NCBI GenBank assembly: GCA_013811645.1
Contig: JACCUU010000167.1
Location: 1 to 7,928, forward strand
Direction: 5' to 3'
Length of the DNA stretch: 7,928 nucleotides
From: Actinomycetota bacterium
GTDB lineage: Bacteria; Actinomycetota; Thermoleophilia; Gaiellales; Gaiellaceae
The position numbers and the translations under genes are program-made. This document shows positions 1 through 6,232 of the stretch, piece after piece (position 1 is the first letter of the stretch; the number at the start of each line of letters is the position of its first letter). Under the pieces are notes generated by a model. That model was not told where the DNA came from and ran no database searches. It worked only from the letters and a program-made list of their open reading frames with translations.

Positions 1-3
1 CCA

Positions 4-1197
4 GTGCGTGATCTGCTGAGCTTCGAGGAAGCGCTCGCCTGCGTCCTCGACCGGGCAAAGCCGCTCTCCTCGGAGCTCGTCTCTCTCGAGCATGCGCCCG
101 GAAGGGTTCTCGCCGAGCCTGCACGCGCGCGTGCCGACCTTCCCCCGTTCCCGAGCTCGGCGATGGACGGATTCGCCGTACGTGGACGCGACACGCCGGG
201 CACGTTGCCGATCTCGGTTCGAGTTGCGGCAGGAAGTCCTTCGCGGACTCCGCTCGAGCCCGGCACTGCCGCCGCGATTGCCACCGGCGGAGCCGTTCCG
301 GAGGGAGCGGACACGGTCGTGCCGGTCGAGTCGACAACCGAAGAAGACGGGCGCGTTCGGATCGAAGAGTCCGCTCGAGCTGCTGCACACATTCGCCCGA
401 GGGGCGGCGACGTGCGTGAGGGGGCGGTGGTGGTACCGGCAGGAGTCCGCCTCGGTCCCGCTCAGATCGGGGCGCTCGCCGCATCCGGCGTTGCCGAGGT
501 CAGCTGCGTTCGGCGCCCTCGCGTGTCCGTTCTCGCTACGGGGGATGAGCTCCGAGCGCCGGGCGACGCACTGGAGCCGGGTCAGATCTTCGAGTCGAAT
601 CGGCCGATGATCGCCGCGGTGCTTGCTGCAACTGGCGCACTGGTCGACGCTCTACCGGTCGTCCGAGACGACGAGAGCGCCCACCGAACCGCGCTCGAAC
701 ACGGACTCGCTGCTGACGTGCTCGTCACGTCGGGCGGTGTCTCCATGGGGCCCCACGACCTCGTGAGGCGGATTGCTGCGGAACTGGGTGTCGAGGAGGT
801 GTTCTGGGGGGTGGCCGTGAAGCCCGGGAAGCCGCTCTCGTTCGGGACGCGCGGCGAGACCTTGATGTTCGGCTTGCCCGGAAACCCCGTCTCCTCACTC
901 GTGGGCGCGCTCGTGTTCGTCCGCCCGGCGCTCAATGCCTTGCAAGGCATTGCCGATCCGCGCCCCGCCTTCCATGTGGGGCGGACGAAGACCGCGCTTG
1001 GCCTCAACGTCCACCGAGACGAGTTTCTTCGAGCCACGCGAGAGGTGACAGAGCAGGGGGTTCTTCTCGAGCCCGTCACCGGGCAGGAGTCGCACATGAT
1101 CGTTCGGGCCGCGTCCGCCGAAGCGATCGTCCACGTGCCGCGCGGGAACGGGGAGATCGCTGCAGGCGGCACGGTGCGCTACCTCGATCTTGCCTAA
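4..1197 (+). CDS. moeA: Molybdopterin molybdotransferase MoeA
   Basis: This cytoplasmic enzyme performs the last step of molybdenum cofactor synthesis: it inserts molybdate into adenylylated molybdopterin, the product of Mog/MogA, and releases AMP. The 397-residue length is normal for MoeA. Family motifs are present in the right order: PPFPSSAMDGFAVR (residues 47-60), ATGGAVPEGADTVVPVE (93-109), RPRGGDVREG (131-140), TGDEL (179-183), SGGVSMGPHD (243-252), KPGKPLSFG (273-281) and GLPGNPVSS (290-298). The central MPT-binding domain is followed by a C-terminal beta-barrel-like domain (about 325-397). The GTG start fits because MRDLLSFEEAL is the usual MoeA opening, but the upstream region and any ribosome binding site lie outside the window. 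The gene converges on the M28-like gene and their stop codons overlap. Its partners moaC and mog lie about 4 kb downstream on the same strand. Identification is secure; only the exact start is slightly uncertain. Confidence 0.96.
   Translation: MRDLLSFEEALACVLDRAKPLSSELVSLEHAPGRVLAEPARARADLPPFPSSAMDGFAVRGRDTPGTLPISVRVAAGSPSRTPLEPGTAAAIATGGAVPEGADTVVPVESTTEEDGRVRIEESARAAAHIRPRGGDVREGAVVVPAGVRLGPAQIGALAASGVAEVSCVRRPRVSVLATGDELRAPGDALEPGQIFESNRPMIAAVLAATGALVDALPVVRDDESAHRTALEHGLAADVLVTSGGVSMGPHDLVRRIAAELGVEEVFWGVAVKPGKPLSFGTRGETLMFGLPGNPVSSLVGALVFVRPALNALQGIADPRPAFHVGRTKTALGLNVHRDEFLRATREVTEQGVLLEPVTGQESHMIVRAASAEAIVHVPRGNGEIAAGGTVRYLDLA
933..952. repeat. Perfect 20-bp palindrome inside moeA
   Basis: The half-site CAATGCCTTG is followed at once by its exact reverse complement, with no spacer. 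It lies in the codons for residues 311-316 of MoeA (N-A-L-Q-G-I), near the boundary between the MPT-binding domain and the C-terminal domain. The flanking bases do not extend the symmetry. It may be a codon-usage accident or an intragenic protein-binding site; the sequence alone cannot decide. Confidence 0.6.
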
Positions 1198-3041
1198 CGG
1201 GCGTCCGCGCGGCTCAGTCTCTGCTGGAGGCTGTCAATCGCGGACCGGATGAATCCAGGTGGAGGCGGTTCCGAGCCGCCGGCGTAAGGGGCGTAGCGGC
1301 CGAAGGCAAGTGCCCCCAGCTGCGCGGCCGCCGTCAGCCACGCGAGCGCCAGCAGCACCGAGAAGAGCGACACGTAGCCGACGGTCGCGAGCCCAGCGAC
1401 GTAGAGGCCCGCGTCGACCGGGCCGAGCCCGACCTCCCTTCCGAGCAGGACAAGTCCGCCGACGGGACCGACGAGCCCGAGGACGTAGATTCCGACGCGT
1501 TGCCAGAGCTGAGCCTGGAGCGGAAGCCAGAGCCAGAAGTAGAGCGACGGAAGGATGAACGCGAGGGCGAACGGCTTGGTCAGGGCGACGACGAGTGCGA
1601 CGACGCCGAGCCACACGAGCGCGCAGGTGTAGCCGGCAAGACGTTCCTCCGCTGCAGCCTGCGCCAGCGGGACGAGCGGCCGGCGAAGGAGTAGCCAGAC
1701 GACGACGAATGCAACGGCTAGTAAGGCGATCCCCGCGACGTTCGGATCCACGACGAACGACGAGCTCGGCGGCAGCGGCAGGGCAGCTCCGGTGGGCAAG
1801 ACGCCAGTCAGCGCCCCGGCCCAGAGGAGAGCACCCGCCCACAGCCAGAGGAGCATGCGCGTCCGCAAGGCTCGCAGAGCCGGCAGAAAGGGGAGGCCTC
1901 TGCGCCGCCCGCGCACGAGCAGATCCAGAATGCCGAGCAGGAACGGCACGATCGCCACGACGAACGCAAGTCGCACAGTCCATCCGCTTGCCGTGCGTTC
2001 CTCCAGGAAGACGCTGTCCGGGGTCCGAAAGGCGGCTCCGACGCTCGCGTCGATCGAGGCGACGAGCGCTTCCGAGGCGCGCCCAAGCTGTCCGAGGCGC
2101 CGTTCCGAAAGCGCTCCAGTTAGCCCCGTAGCGGACGCGCTCTCGGCTCCCGGATCGCGGGTCGTGAGCGAGATCGCGGCGATTCCCTCGGCAACGAACG
2201 GCCCGTGCTCGGCGGCCGCGAAGGGCGTGCCGAGATCGACGAGCTGCGTGAGAACGGAAGGGATCGCCGGCGCCTGCCCGGTCTCCTCCGACACCCGGGC
2301 GGACGCCGTCCTGACGAGCGTCCTCGCGGGTGAGTTCGATCCGTCGCCTGCGAGCGCGATGCGTGGGTGCCCGTCCGCCCCGACATCGTCGAGCACGATC
2401 GCGGCGAGCGCCTGCTGTGCGTACGGAGACGTTCGTGCGAAGCGAACCGCTCCAGCCCCACCGTACGCGCCCGCATCGGTCGAGACGAGTACGAGCGTTC
2501 GGTTCGGAAGCGGAGCCGGGATTGCTCCTTGCGGAGCGAATCCGCGAGCCAGCTCGATGAGCGCCGCCGTCCCGGACGCGTTGTCTTCTTGCCTCGGTTC
2601 CGTGCCGGCGTTGTCTCGGTGGGCGACGAGAACGATGGTCTCCTCGGAGCGTCCCGGTATCACGGTCACGATGTTGAGGAGGCTCACCTCGCCGAGATCG
2701 ACCAGATCCGCGCTCCAGACGTCCTCCTCTACGTCGAGCCCGAGCCCCGAGATCGTCTCCGAGTACCACCTCGCGGCGTTCGAGGCGTCGTCGGTGCCAG
2801 GCACTCGAGAGGGGAACTCCGTCGAGAGCTCCCTCGCGACCGAAGCAGCTGCCGTCGCGTCGAACACGGGCTCGAGCTGCGGGCGGGGCAGCGCACCAGT
2901 TGCCGAGAGAGAGAACAAGAGCGCGAGACCGACCGGTGCCAGAACGAGCGAGCTGACGCGGACGAGGCGCGCGTTGAGAGGTCTGTCGACGGTGCCGCGG
3001 CGCGCCCGCCGCCTCCGCCCACGGGGACGAGCCGCTTCCAT
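1194..3041 (-). CDS. Membrane-anchored M28 family peptidase-like protein
   Basis: The 615-residue protein has an Arg-rich N-terminus (residues 1-28), one membrane segment (about 30-50), an M28 (zinc aminopeptidase-like) domain (about 60-335), and roughly seven membrane segments (about 356-376, 396-415, 434-452, 470-488, 490-508, 513-533, 544-575). Positive charges before the first segment place the M28 domain outside the membrane. M28 landmarks are H141-R-D143-N, the EDNASG motif with D153, LDDVG with D218/D219, and EHGPF with H279. At the position of the usual S-A-E-E-x-G motif, which holds the catalytic base and a metal ligand, it reads STDAGAYGG (187-195), so activity is doubtful. Substrate is unknown. 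A single N-terminal segment plus M28 domain plus multi-span C-terminus is also the layout of eukaryotic Gaa1 and ERMP1, though I claim no orthology. The ATG lacks a Shine-Dalgarno and sits 9 nt after a likely -10 box. The stop TAG overlaps the moeA stop head-on. Confidence 0.8.
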   Translation of the reverse strand: MEAARPRGRRRRARRGTVDRPLNARLVRVSSLVLAPVGLALLFSLSATGALPRPQLEPVFDATAAASVARELSTEFPSRVPGTDDASNAARWYSETISGLGLDVEEDVWSADLVDLGEVSLLNIVTVIPGRSEETIVLVAHRDNAGTEPRQEDNASGTAALIELARGFAPQGAIPAPLPNRTLVLVSTDAGAYGGAGAVRFARTSPYAQQALAAIVLDDVGADGHPRIALAGDGSNSPARTLVRTASARVSEETGQAPAIPSVLTQLVDLGTPFAAAEHGPFVAEGIAAISLTTRDPGAESASATGLTGALSERRLGQLGRASEALVASIDASVGAAFRTPDSVFLEERTASGWTVRLAFVVAIVPFLLGILDLLVRGRRRGLPFLPALRALRTRMLLWLWAGALLWAGALTGVLPTGAALPLPPSSSFVVDPNVAGIALLAVAFVVVWLLLRRPLVPLAQAAAEERLAGYTCALVWLGVVALVVALTKPFALAFILPSLYFWLWLPLQAQLWQRVGIYVLGLVGPVGGLVLLGREVGLGPVDAGLYVAGLATVGYVSLFSVLLALAWLTAAAQLGALAFGRYAPYAGGSEPPPPGFIRSAIDSLQQRLSRADAR

Positions 3042-3050
3042 CGCGGGGCT

Positions 3051-3056
3051 AGTGTA
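3051..3056 (-). promoter_or_regulatory. Candidate -10 element of the M28-like gene
   Basis: Read on the minus strand, TACACT fits the actinobacterial TAnnnT -10 pattern and ends 9 nt before the ATG at 3041. A transcript would start within a few bases of the ATG, which agrees with the lack of any Shine-Dalgarno there. No recognisable -35 element is present at the expected spacing. The call is an inference from motif and distance only. Confidence 0.45.
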
Positions 3057-3094
3057 AGCGGGCCTGCCACGGCCCGGCCGACGATGTCGTGGTG

Positions 3095-3116
3095 CGTCCG
3101 GCAGCTATGCCGGGCG
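3095..3116. repeat. Inverted repeat in the divergent promoter gap
   Basis: A perfect 6-bp arm CCGGCA (3098-3103) and TGCCGG (3108-3113), separated by GCTA, extends outward by one G-T wobble and two G-C pairs to give a 9-bp stem. It sits in the 107-bp gap between the divergent M28-like gene and the response regulator gene, about 33 bp before the regulator ATG. It could be an operator or an mRNA leader hairpin. OmpR/PhoB-type regulators usually bind direct repeats, so this is not an obvious autoregulatory site. Confidence 0.35.
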
Positions 3117-3135
3117 GCCTTGTGTTAGAAGCTTC

Positions 3136-3140
3136 AGGAA
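3136..3140 (+). promoter_or_regulatory. Ribosome binding site deciding the regulator start
   Basis: AGGAA lies 8 nt before the ATG at 3149. The same reading frame is open further upstream, with GTG at 3089 and ATG at 3107, but neither has a comparable Shine-Dalgarno, and the extra residues would precede the normal first beta strand of a receiver domain. The site therefore supports 3149 as the true start. Confidence 0.7.
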
Positions 3141-3148
3141 CCGCTCCG

Positions 3149-3844
3149 ATGCAGAATCCCCCGACCATCCTCCTCGTCGACGACGAGGAGTCAATCCAGA
3201 CGCTGCTCACGTTTCCGCTCGAGCGCGACGGGTACCGCGTCGTCCAGGCCCGGGACGGAGAGGACGCGTTGCGCCGCTTCGACGACGAGGACGTCGATCT
3301 CGTCGTGCTGGACGTGATGCTTCCACGGCTGGACGGACTCGAAGTCTGCAAGCGGCTTCGCAGCCTGAGCAGTGTTCCGATCATCATGCTCACCGCCCGC
3401 GGTGAGGAGCTCGACAAGGTCCTCGGGCTGGAGCTCGGCGCCGACGACTACATCACGAAGCCTTTCTCGATCAGGGAGTTTCGAAGCCGTGTGCGCGCGT
3501 TGCTACGACGAGCTGCGGCGCCGCACGTCGGACGCGACCGCCTCGAGGTGATCGAGCAGGGCGAGCTCAGGATCGACCTGCCGCGCCGGACGGTCGACGT
3601 TCGCGGCCAGGCAGTCCAGCTCACGTTCATCGAGTTCGAGATGCTCGTGCTGCTCGCCTCGAGCCCTGGTGTCGTGTTCTCACGCCGCGAGCTCCTCGAA
3701 AGGCTCCGAGGTGGTGCGGACTACCGTGAGCCGCGCACCATCGACGTCCACATCCGGCACCTGCGCGAGAAGATCGAGGCGGACCCGAGCAACCCGGAGC
3801 TGATCCTGACCATTCGCGGAGCCGGCTACCGCTTCCGGTCGTAA
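3149..3844 (+). CDS. OmpR/PhoB-family response regulator
   Basis: This 231-residue DNA-binding response regulator pairs with the histidine kinase that follows it. The N-terminal receiver domain (about 5-120) shows the acidic pair D11/D12, phospho-acceptor D55 in VLDVMLPRLDG, T82 in MLTARGE and K104 in ITKPF. The C-terminal winged helix (about 136-231) shows the recognition-helix region RTIDVHIRHLREKIE (196-210) and the wing ending TIRGAGYRFRS. Phosphorylation by the partner kinase would alter dimerisation and promoter binding. The ATG at 3149 is chosen for its AGGAA ribosome binding site and the typical family length; an in-frame extension to GTG 3089 is possible but unlikely. The stop codon directly abuts the kinase start, so the two are co-transcribed and probably translationally coupled. 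The target genes cannot be read from the sequence. The family is certain; a PhoP/MtrA/PhoB-like identity cannot be chosen. Confidence 0.95.
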   Translation: MQNPPTILLVDDEESIQTLLTFPLERDGYRVVQARDGEDALRRFDDEDVDLVVLDVMLPRLDGLEVCKRLRSLSSVPIIMLTARGEELDKVLGLELGADDYITKPFSIREFRSRVRALLRRAAAPHVGRDRLEVIEQGELRIDLPRRTVDVRGQAVQLTFIEFEMLVLLASSPGVVFSRRELLERLRGGADYREPRTIDVHIRHLREKIEADPSNPELILTIRGAGYRFRS

Positions 3845-5257
3845 ATGGTGAAGATCCCGGGCGGGATCAGGGTCCGGCTGGCGCTCGGCCTCGTGGCGAT
3901 CGTGGCGGGAGCCCTCGGGACGGCATATCTCATCGTCGTGCCCTCGCTGGAGAGGCAACTGGTCGACGCGCGGCTCGATGAGCTCGAGAAGCAAGCCGTA
4001 CCACTGGCCGACCAGCTGCCGGCGGACACGCTCCTCTGGAACGACAAGGTCGAGGAGTTCGGGGTCACTGGGAATGCTCGCGTGGTGGCCTTTCGCGTTC
4101 TCGGAGCCAGCCAGCCGGCGCTCGCGGTCGTGGCCGACTCTCGCCGGGGGGAGAGCTCGCGAGATGTCGCGCAGAATGTCACTGCGCTCCGCGCGGCGGA
4201 GACTCGCCGTCTGGAGCGGGGCCGCCTGGTAGACGTCTCCGGCGACTACGCCGAGGTTGCGGTCCCGCATGCCGAGGATGCGGTAGTGCTGTTTCGGGCG
4301 TCGCTCGCGGACTCGCTCGCGACGGTACGACTCGTCGAGCGCCGTCTGCTGGTCGCAACTGGCTTTGCACTCGTGCTCGCGCTCGTCCTCGGTCTTACGG
4401 CCGCCGGGATGTTTGCGCATCGCCTACGCCGTCTGGAGGCCGCTGCGGAGCGGATCGCGGGCGGCGACTTCGACGCACCCATCGTCGATCGCGGGGACGA
4501 CGAGATCGGACAGCTCGCCGTCACCTTCGATCGGATGCGCGTCCGGCTTGCACAGCTCGACAATGCGCGGAAGGAGTTCGTGGCCAACGCGTCCCACGAG
4601 CTCCGCACGCCGCTGTTCTCGATCGGTGGGTTTCTCGAGCTCTTGACCGACGAGGAGCTGGACGAGGAGACGCGCGACGAGTTTCTCTCGACCATGCGGA
4701 GCCAGGTCGAGAGATTGACGAAGCTGTCGACCGATCTCCTCGATCTCTCGCGGATGGACGCGGGCCAGCTGCGAGTCGAGCGCGAGCCCGTCGACCTCTC
4801 GAGCGTGGTCGCGACGCTCGGCCGAGAGCTCGAGCATGTCGCCGAGGCGTCTGGGCACGTGCTCGACACCGAGTCGGACGGGCGCGCGTGGTGCACCGCG
4901 GACGAGGAACGGGTGCTCCAGATCGGACGTGCGCTCGTGGTCAACGGGCTCGTCCACACTCCGGCAGGCACGCGGCTCGTCGTACGAGCTCGCGTGCGCG
5001 GGAGCCGTGCCGAGCTCGAAGTCGCCGACAATGGGCCGGGCATCCCCCCGCAGCAGCGGGAGGCCGTATTCGAGCGCTTCTACCGAGTCGAGGGCGGTGT
5101 CGCCTCCGGAAGCGGGCTCGGGCTGGCGATCGCGCGCGAGGTCGCGCGGCTCATGGACGGCGGCGTACGGCTCGAGTCTACGCCGGGAAGAACGGTGGTT
5201 ACGCTCGAGCTTCCGGGAACGGAGCCGGTCGAATCGTGCGAGACCGTTTTCACGTGA
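3845..5257 (+). CDS. HAMP-domain sensor histidine kinase
   Basis: This 470-residue membrane kinase is the likely partner of the preceding regulator. It has a first membrane segment (about 11-32), an extracytoplasmic sensor region of about 135 residues with no domain I recognise, a second segment (about 167-190), and a HAMP linker (about 191-243). The HisKA domain has phospho-acceptor H251 in NASHELRTPL. The HATPase_c domain carries an N-box with N367, G1 box DNGPGI (395-400), F box FERFYR (409-414) and G2 box GSGLGLAIA (422-430). In the N-box, aligned to the common NLLxNA form, the first Asn is Ala363 while the second, Mg-linked Asn is kept, so activity is expected. The ATG follows the regulator TAA with no gap, which indicates coupled translation. 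The last codons and the TGA lie within a perfect 24-bp palindrome. The signal sensed is unknown; the molybdenum-cofactor and respiratory neighbours downstream hint at, but do not prove, redox or respiratory control. Confidence 0.95.
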   Translation: MVKIPGGIRVRLALGLVAIVAGALGTAYLIVVPSLERQLVDARLDELEKQAVPLADQLPADTLLWNDKVEEFGVTGNARVVAFRVLGASQPALAVVADSRRGESSRDVAQNVTALRAAETRRLERGRLVDVSGDYAEVAVPHAEDAVVLFRASLADSLATVRLVERRLLVATGFALVLALVLGLTAAGMFAHRLRRLEAAAERIAGGDFDAPIVDRGDDEIGQLAVTFDRMRVRLAQLDNARKEFVANASHELRTPLFSIGGFLELLTDEELDEETRDEFLSTMRSQVERLTKLSTDLLDLSRMDAGQLRVEREPVDLSSVVATLGRELEHVAEASGHVLDTESDGRAWCTADEERVLQIGRALVVNGLVHTPAGTRLVVRARVRGSRAELEVADNGPGIPPQQREAVFERFYRVEGGVASGSGLGLAIAREVARLMDGGVRLESTPGRTVVTLELPGTEPVESCETVFT

Positions 5258-5265
5258 AAACGGTC
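5242..5265. promoter_or_regulatory. Perfect 24-bp palindrome over the kinase stop
   Basis: The half-site GACCGTTTTCAC is followed by its exact reverse complement with no spacer, centred on CACGTG. The TGA of the kinase gene (5255-5257) lies inside it. No T-run follows on either strand, so it is not a canonical intrinsic terminator, although the RNA could fold into a 10-bp stem with an ACGT loop. If moaC transcription starts near its GTG at 5307, the site spans about -65 to -42, a common place for an activator. A CG-centred, spacerless palindrome is the kind of operator bound by LacI- or TetR-type dimers, but no such regulator is encoded in the window. Confidence 0.6.
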
Positions 5266-5279
5266 ACCCCACTGGGTGA
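5264..5279 (+). repeat. Small hairpin upstream of moaC
   Basis: TCACCC (5264-5269) and GGGTGA (5274-5279) form a 6-bp stem around the loop CACT. It overlaps the end of the 24-bp palindrome by 2 bases, so both stems could not fully form at once in RNA. No T-tract follows. It covers the region where a -35 element for moaC would lie. It may be part of the same control site or a weak terminator for the kinase transcript. Confidence 0.35.
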
Positions 5280-5293
5280 GCGCGGTCGCGGTC

Positions 5294-5299
5294 TACGAT
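5294..5299 (+). promoter_or_regulatory. Candidate -10 element of the moaC operon
   Basis: TACGAT matches the TAnnnT pattern and ends 7 nt before the moaC GTG at 5307, so transcription would begin at or next to the start codon and give a leaderless mRNA. There is no Shine-Dalgarno before this GTG, which agrees. No good -35 hexamer is seen 16-18 nt upstream, which would suit an activator-dependent promoter. The call rests on motif and spacing only. Confidence 0.45.
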
Positions 5300-5306
5300 T
5301 CGACGC

Positions 5307-5753
5307 GTGAGCGGACTGTCACACGTGGGCGACGCGGGTGAGGTGAGAATGGTGGACGTCGGCGAGAAGCCGGTTTCTCGACGTCGTGCGGTTGCCTCGG
5401 CGAGCGTGCGTATGGCTCCGGCGACCGCGCAGGCCATTCGCGAGCTGCCGAAGGGTGATGCGCTCGTGACCGCTCAACTTGCGGGGATCATGGCCGCGAA
5501 GCGGACGGCCGAGCTGATCCCGCTGTGCCACCCGCTTCCTCTCACCCATGTGGACGTGCGGTTCGCCGTCGGCGATGAAGCGATCCAGATCGAGGCCATC
5601 GCCGAGACCACGGCCCAAACCGGGGTCGAGATGGAGGCACTGGTCGCCGCGACGGTCGCCGCCTTGACCGTGTACGACATGGCGAAGGCCATCGACAAGA
5701 CGATGGTGGTCGAGAACGTGCAGCTGGTCGAGAAGACGAAGGAGCCGCTCTGA
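5307..5753 (+). CDS. moaC: Cyclic pyranopterin monophosphate synthase MoaC
   Basis: MoaC converts the MoaA product, 3',8-cyclo-7,8-dihydro-GTP, to cyclic pyranopterin monophosphate, early in cytoplasmic molybdenum cofactor synthesis. The 148-residue length is close to the usual 155-165. Motifs are [18 protein letters not shown] (4-21), KGD (49-51), AAKRT (63-67), LCHPL (73-77) with the conserved His75, GVEMEAL (106-112) and YDMAKAIDK (123-131). The GTG at 5307 is chosen because it keeps the family's N-terminal LTHxxxxGxxxMVDV motif. An internal ATG at 5349 with a good GAGGTGA Shine-Dalgarno would remove that motif and is a less likely start. The gene sits 49 nt after the kinase gene, behind a palindrome and a likely -10 box, and probably leads the operon. 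Its 3' end overlaps mog, an order that recalls MoaC-MogA fusion proteins known in other bacteria. No moaA is in the window. Confidence 0.96.
   Translation: MSGLSHVGDAGEVRMVDVGEKPVSRRRAVASASVRMAPATAQAIRELPKGDALVTAQLAGIMAAKRTAELIPLCHPLPLTHVDVRFAVGDEAIQIEAIAETTAQTGVEMEALVAATVAALTVYDMAKAIDKTMVVENVQLVEKTKEPL
5739..5744 (+). promoter_or_regulatory. Shine-Dalgarno supporting a CTG start of mog
   Basis: AAGGAG lies within the last codons of moaC, 5 nt before CTG at 5750 and 17 nt before the first conventional start, GTG at 5762. The first spacing is ideal and the second is too long. This favours CTG as the initiation codon of mog, overlapping the moaC TGA as CTGA. Confidence 0.6.
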
Positions 5754-6232
5754 AGGCAGCCGTGCTCACGGTCTCGGACGGCGTGCACGCCGGCGAGCGC
5801 GATGATGCGAGCGGCGTGCTGCTGCAGGACTTGCTGCGAGAGGAAGGCTTCGACGTCGTGCGGCAGGTCGTACCGGACGAACCCGAGCTGATCTCGTCGG
5901 CAATCGCCGATCTCGCCAAGAATGCGTTGCTTGTACTGACAACGGGCGGCACGGGCTTCGCTCCGCGCGACGTGACCCCCGAGGCCACGCAAACCGTGTT
6001 GGAAAGGCAGGCGCCAGGGATCGCCGAGGCGATCCGCGCAGATGCGCTCACGCGGACTCCGCACGCGCTTCTGTCACGCGGCGTTGCCGGTCTGCGGGGC
6101 GGTACGTTGATCGTGAACCTTCCGGGCTCGCCCGGCGGATGCCGGGACGGCTTCGCGGTCTTGCGCCCCGCGCTCCGTCACGGGCTCGAGCTGGCGGCCG
6201 GCGACCGAGAGACTCCGCACCGGCAGACATGA
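5750..6232 (+). CDS. mog: Molybdopterin adenylyltransferase (MogA/MoaB family)
   Basis: Mog adenylylates molybdopterin with ATP, giving MPT-AMP for MoeA to load with molybdate. Conserved motifs are VLTVSDG near the start, [17 protein letters not shown] (60-76 of the 160-residue form) and the later NLPGSPGG. The length fits the small single-domain MogA/MoaB family. The start is unusual. GTG at 5762 gives MLTVSDG and cuts into the first beta strand, while CTG at 5750 gives an opening of (L/M)[10 protein letters not shown], typical of the family, with AAGGAG 5 nt upstream. I chose CTG; 5762 is the conservative alternative, and the rest of the protein is identical. The gene overlaps moaC by 4 nt (CTGA) and the next gene by 4 nt (ATGA), so translation is probably coupled throughout. 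MogA and MoaB are hard to tell apart by sequence, and the moaC and moeA neighbours support a cofactor role for either. Confidence 0.92.
   Translation: MKAAVLTVSDGVHAGERDDASGVLLQDLLREEGFDVVRQVVPDEPELISSAIADLAKNALLVLTTGGTGFAPRDVTPEATQTVLERQAPGIAEAIRADALTRTPHALLSRGVAGLRGGTLIVNLPGSPGGCRDGFAVLRPALRHGLELAAGDRETPHRQT

Noticed and set aside
2071..2100. Direct repeat TCCGAGGCGC at 2071-2080 and 2091-2100
   Set aside because: It lies in the M28-like coding sequence (around residues 314-323), has only two copies, and is explained by repeated Leu, Arg and Ser codons in a GC-rich gene.
1792..3057. A 421-codon open frame on the + strand, opposite the M28-like gene, and other long antisense frames in the same stretch
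   Set aside because: Their translations are low-complexity, rich in Arg, Ser and Pro, and show no domain. High GC content gives few stop codons in shadow frames, whereas the minus-strand product has clear M28 motifs and membrane segments.
5133..5148. Inverted repeat CGCGCGA-GG-TCGCGCG in the kinase gene
   Set aside because: It is a short, low-complexity GC-alternating stretch encoding conserved residues just after the G2 box, so chance in GC-rich coding DNA is sufficient.
5242..5279. Intrinsic terminator after the histidine kinase gene
   Set aside because: The hairpins are followed by ACCCC and GCGCGG rather than a T-run, and the reverse strand also lacks one. Termination is possible but not supported as a canonical terminator.
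6122..6135. CCGGGC-TC-GCCCGG inverted repeat near the end of mog
   Set aside because: It encodes the conserved Pro-Gly-Ser-Pro-Gly part of the MogA motif with preferred GC-rich codons, so symmetry is expected without a regulatory role.
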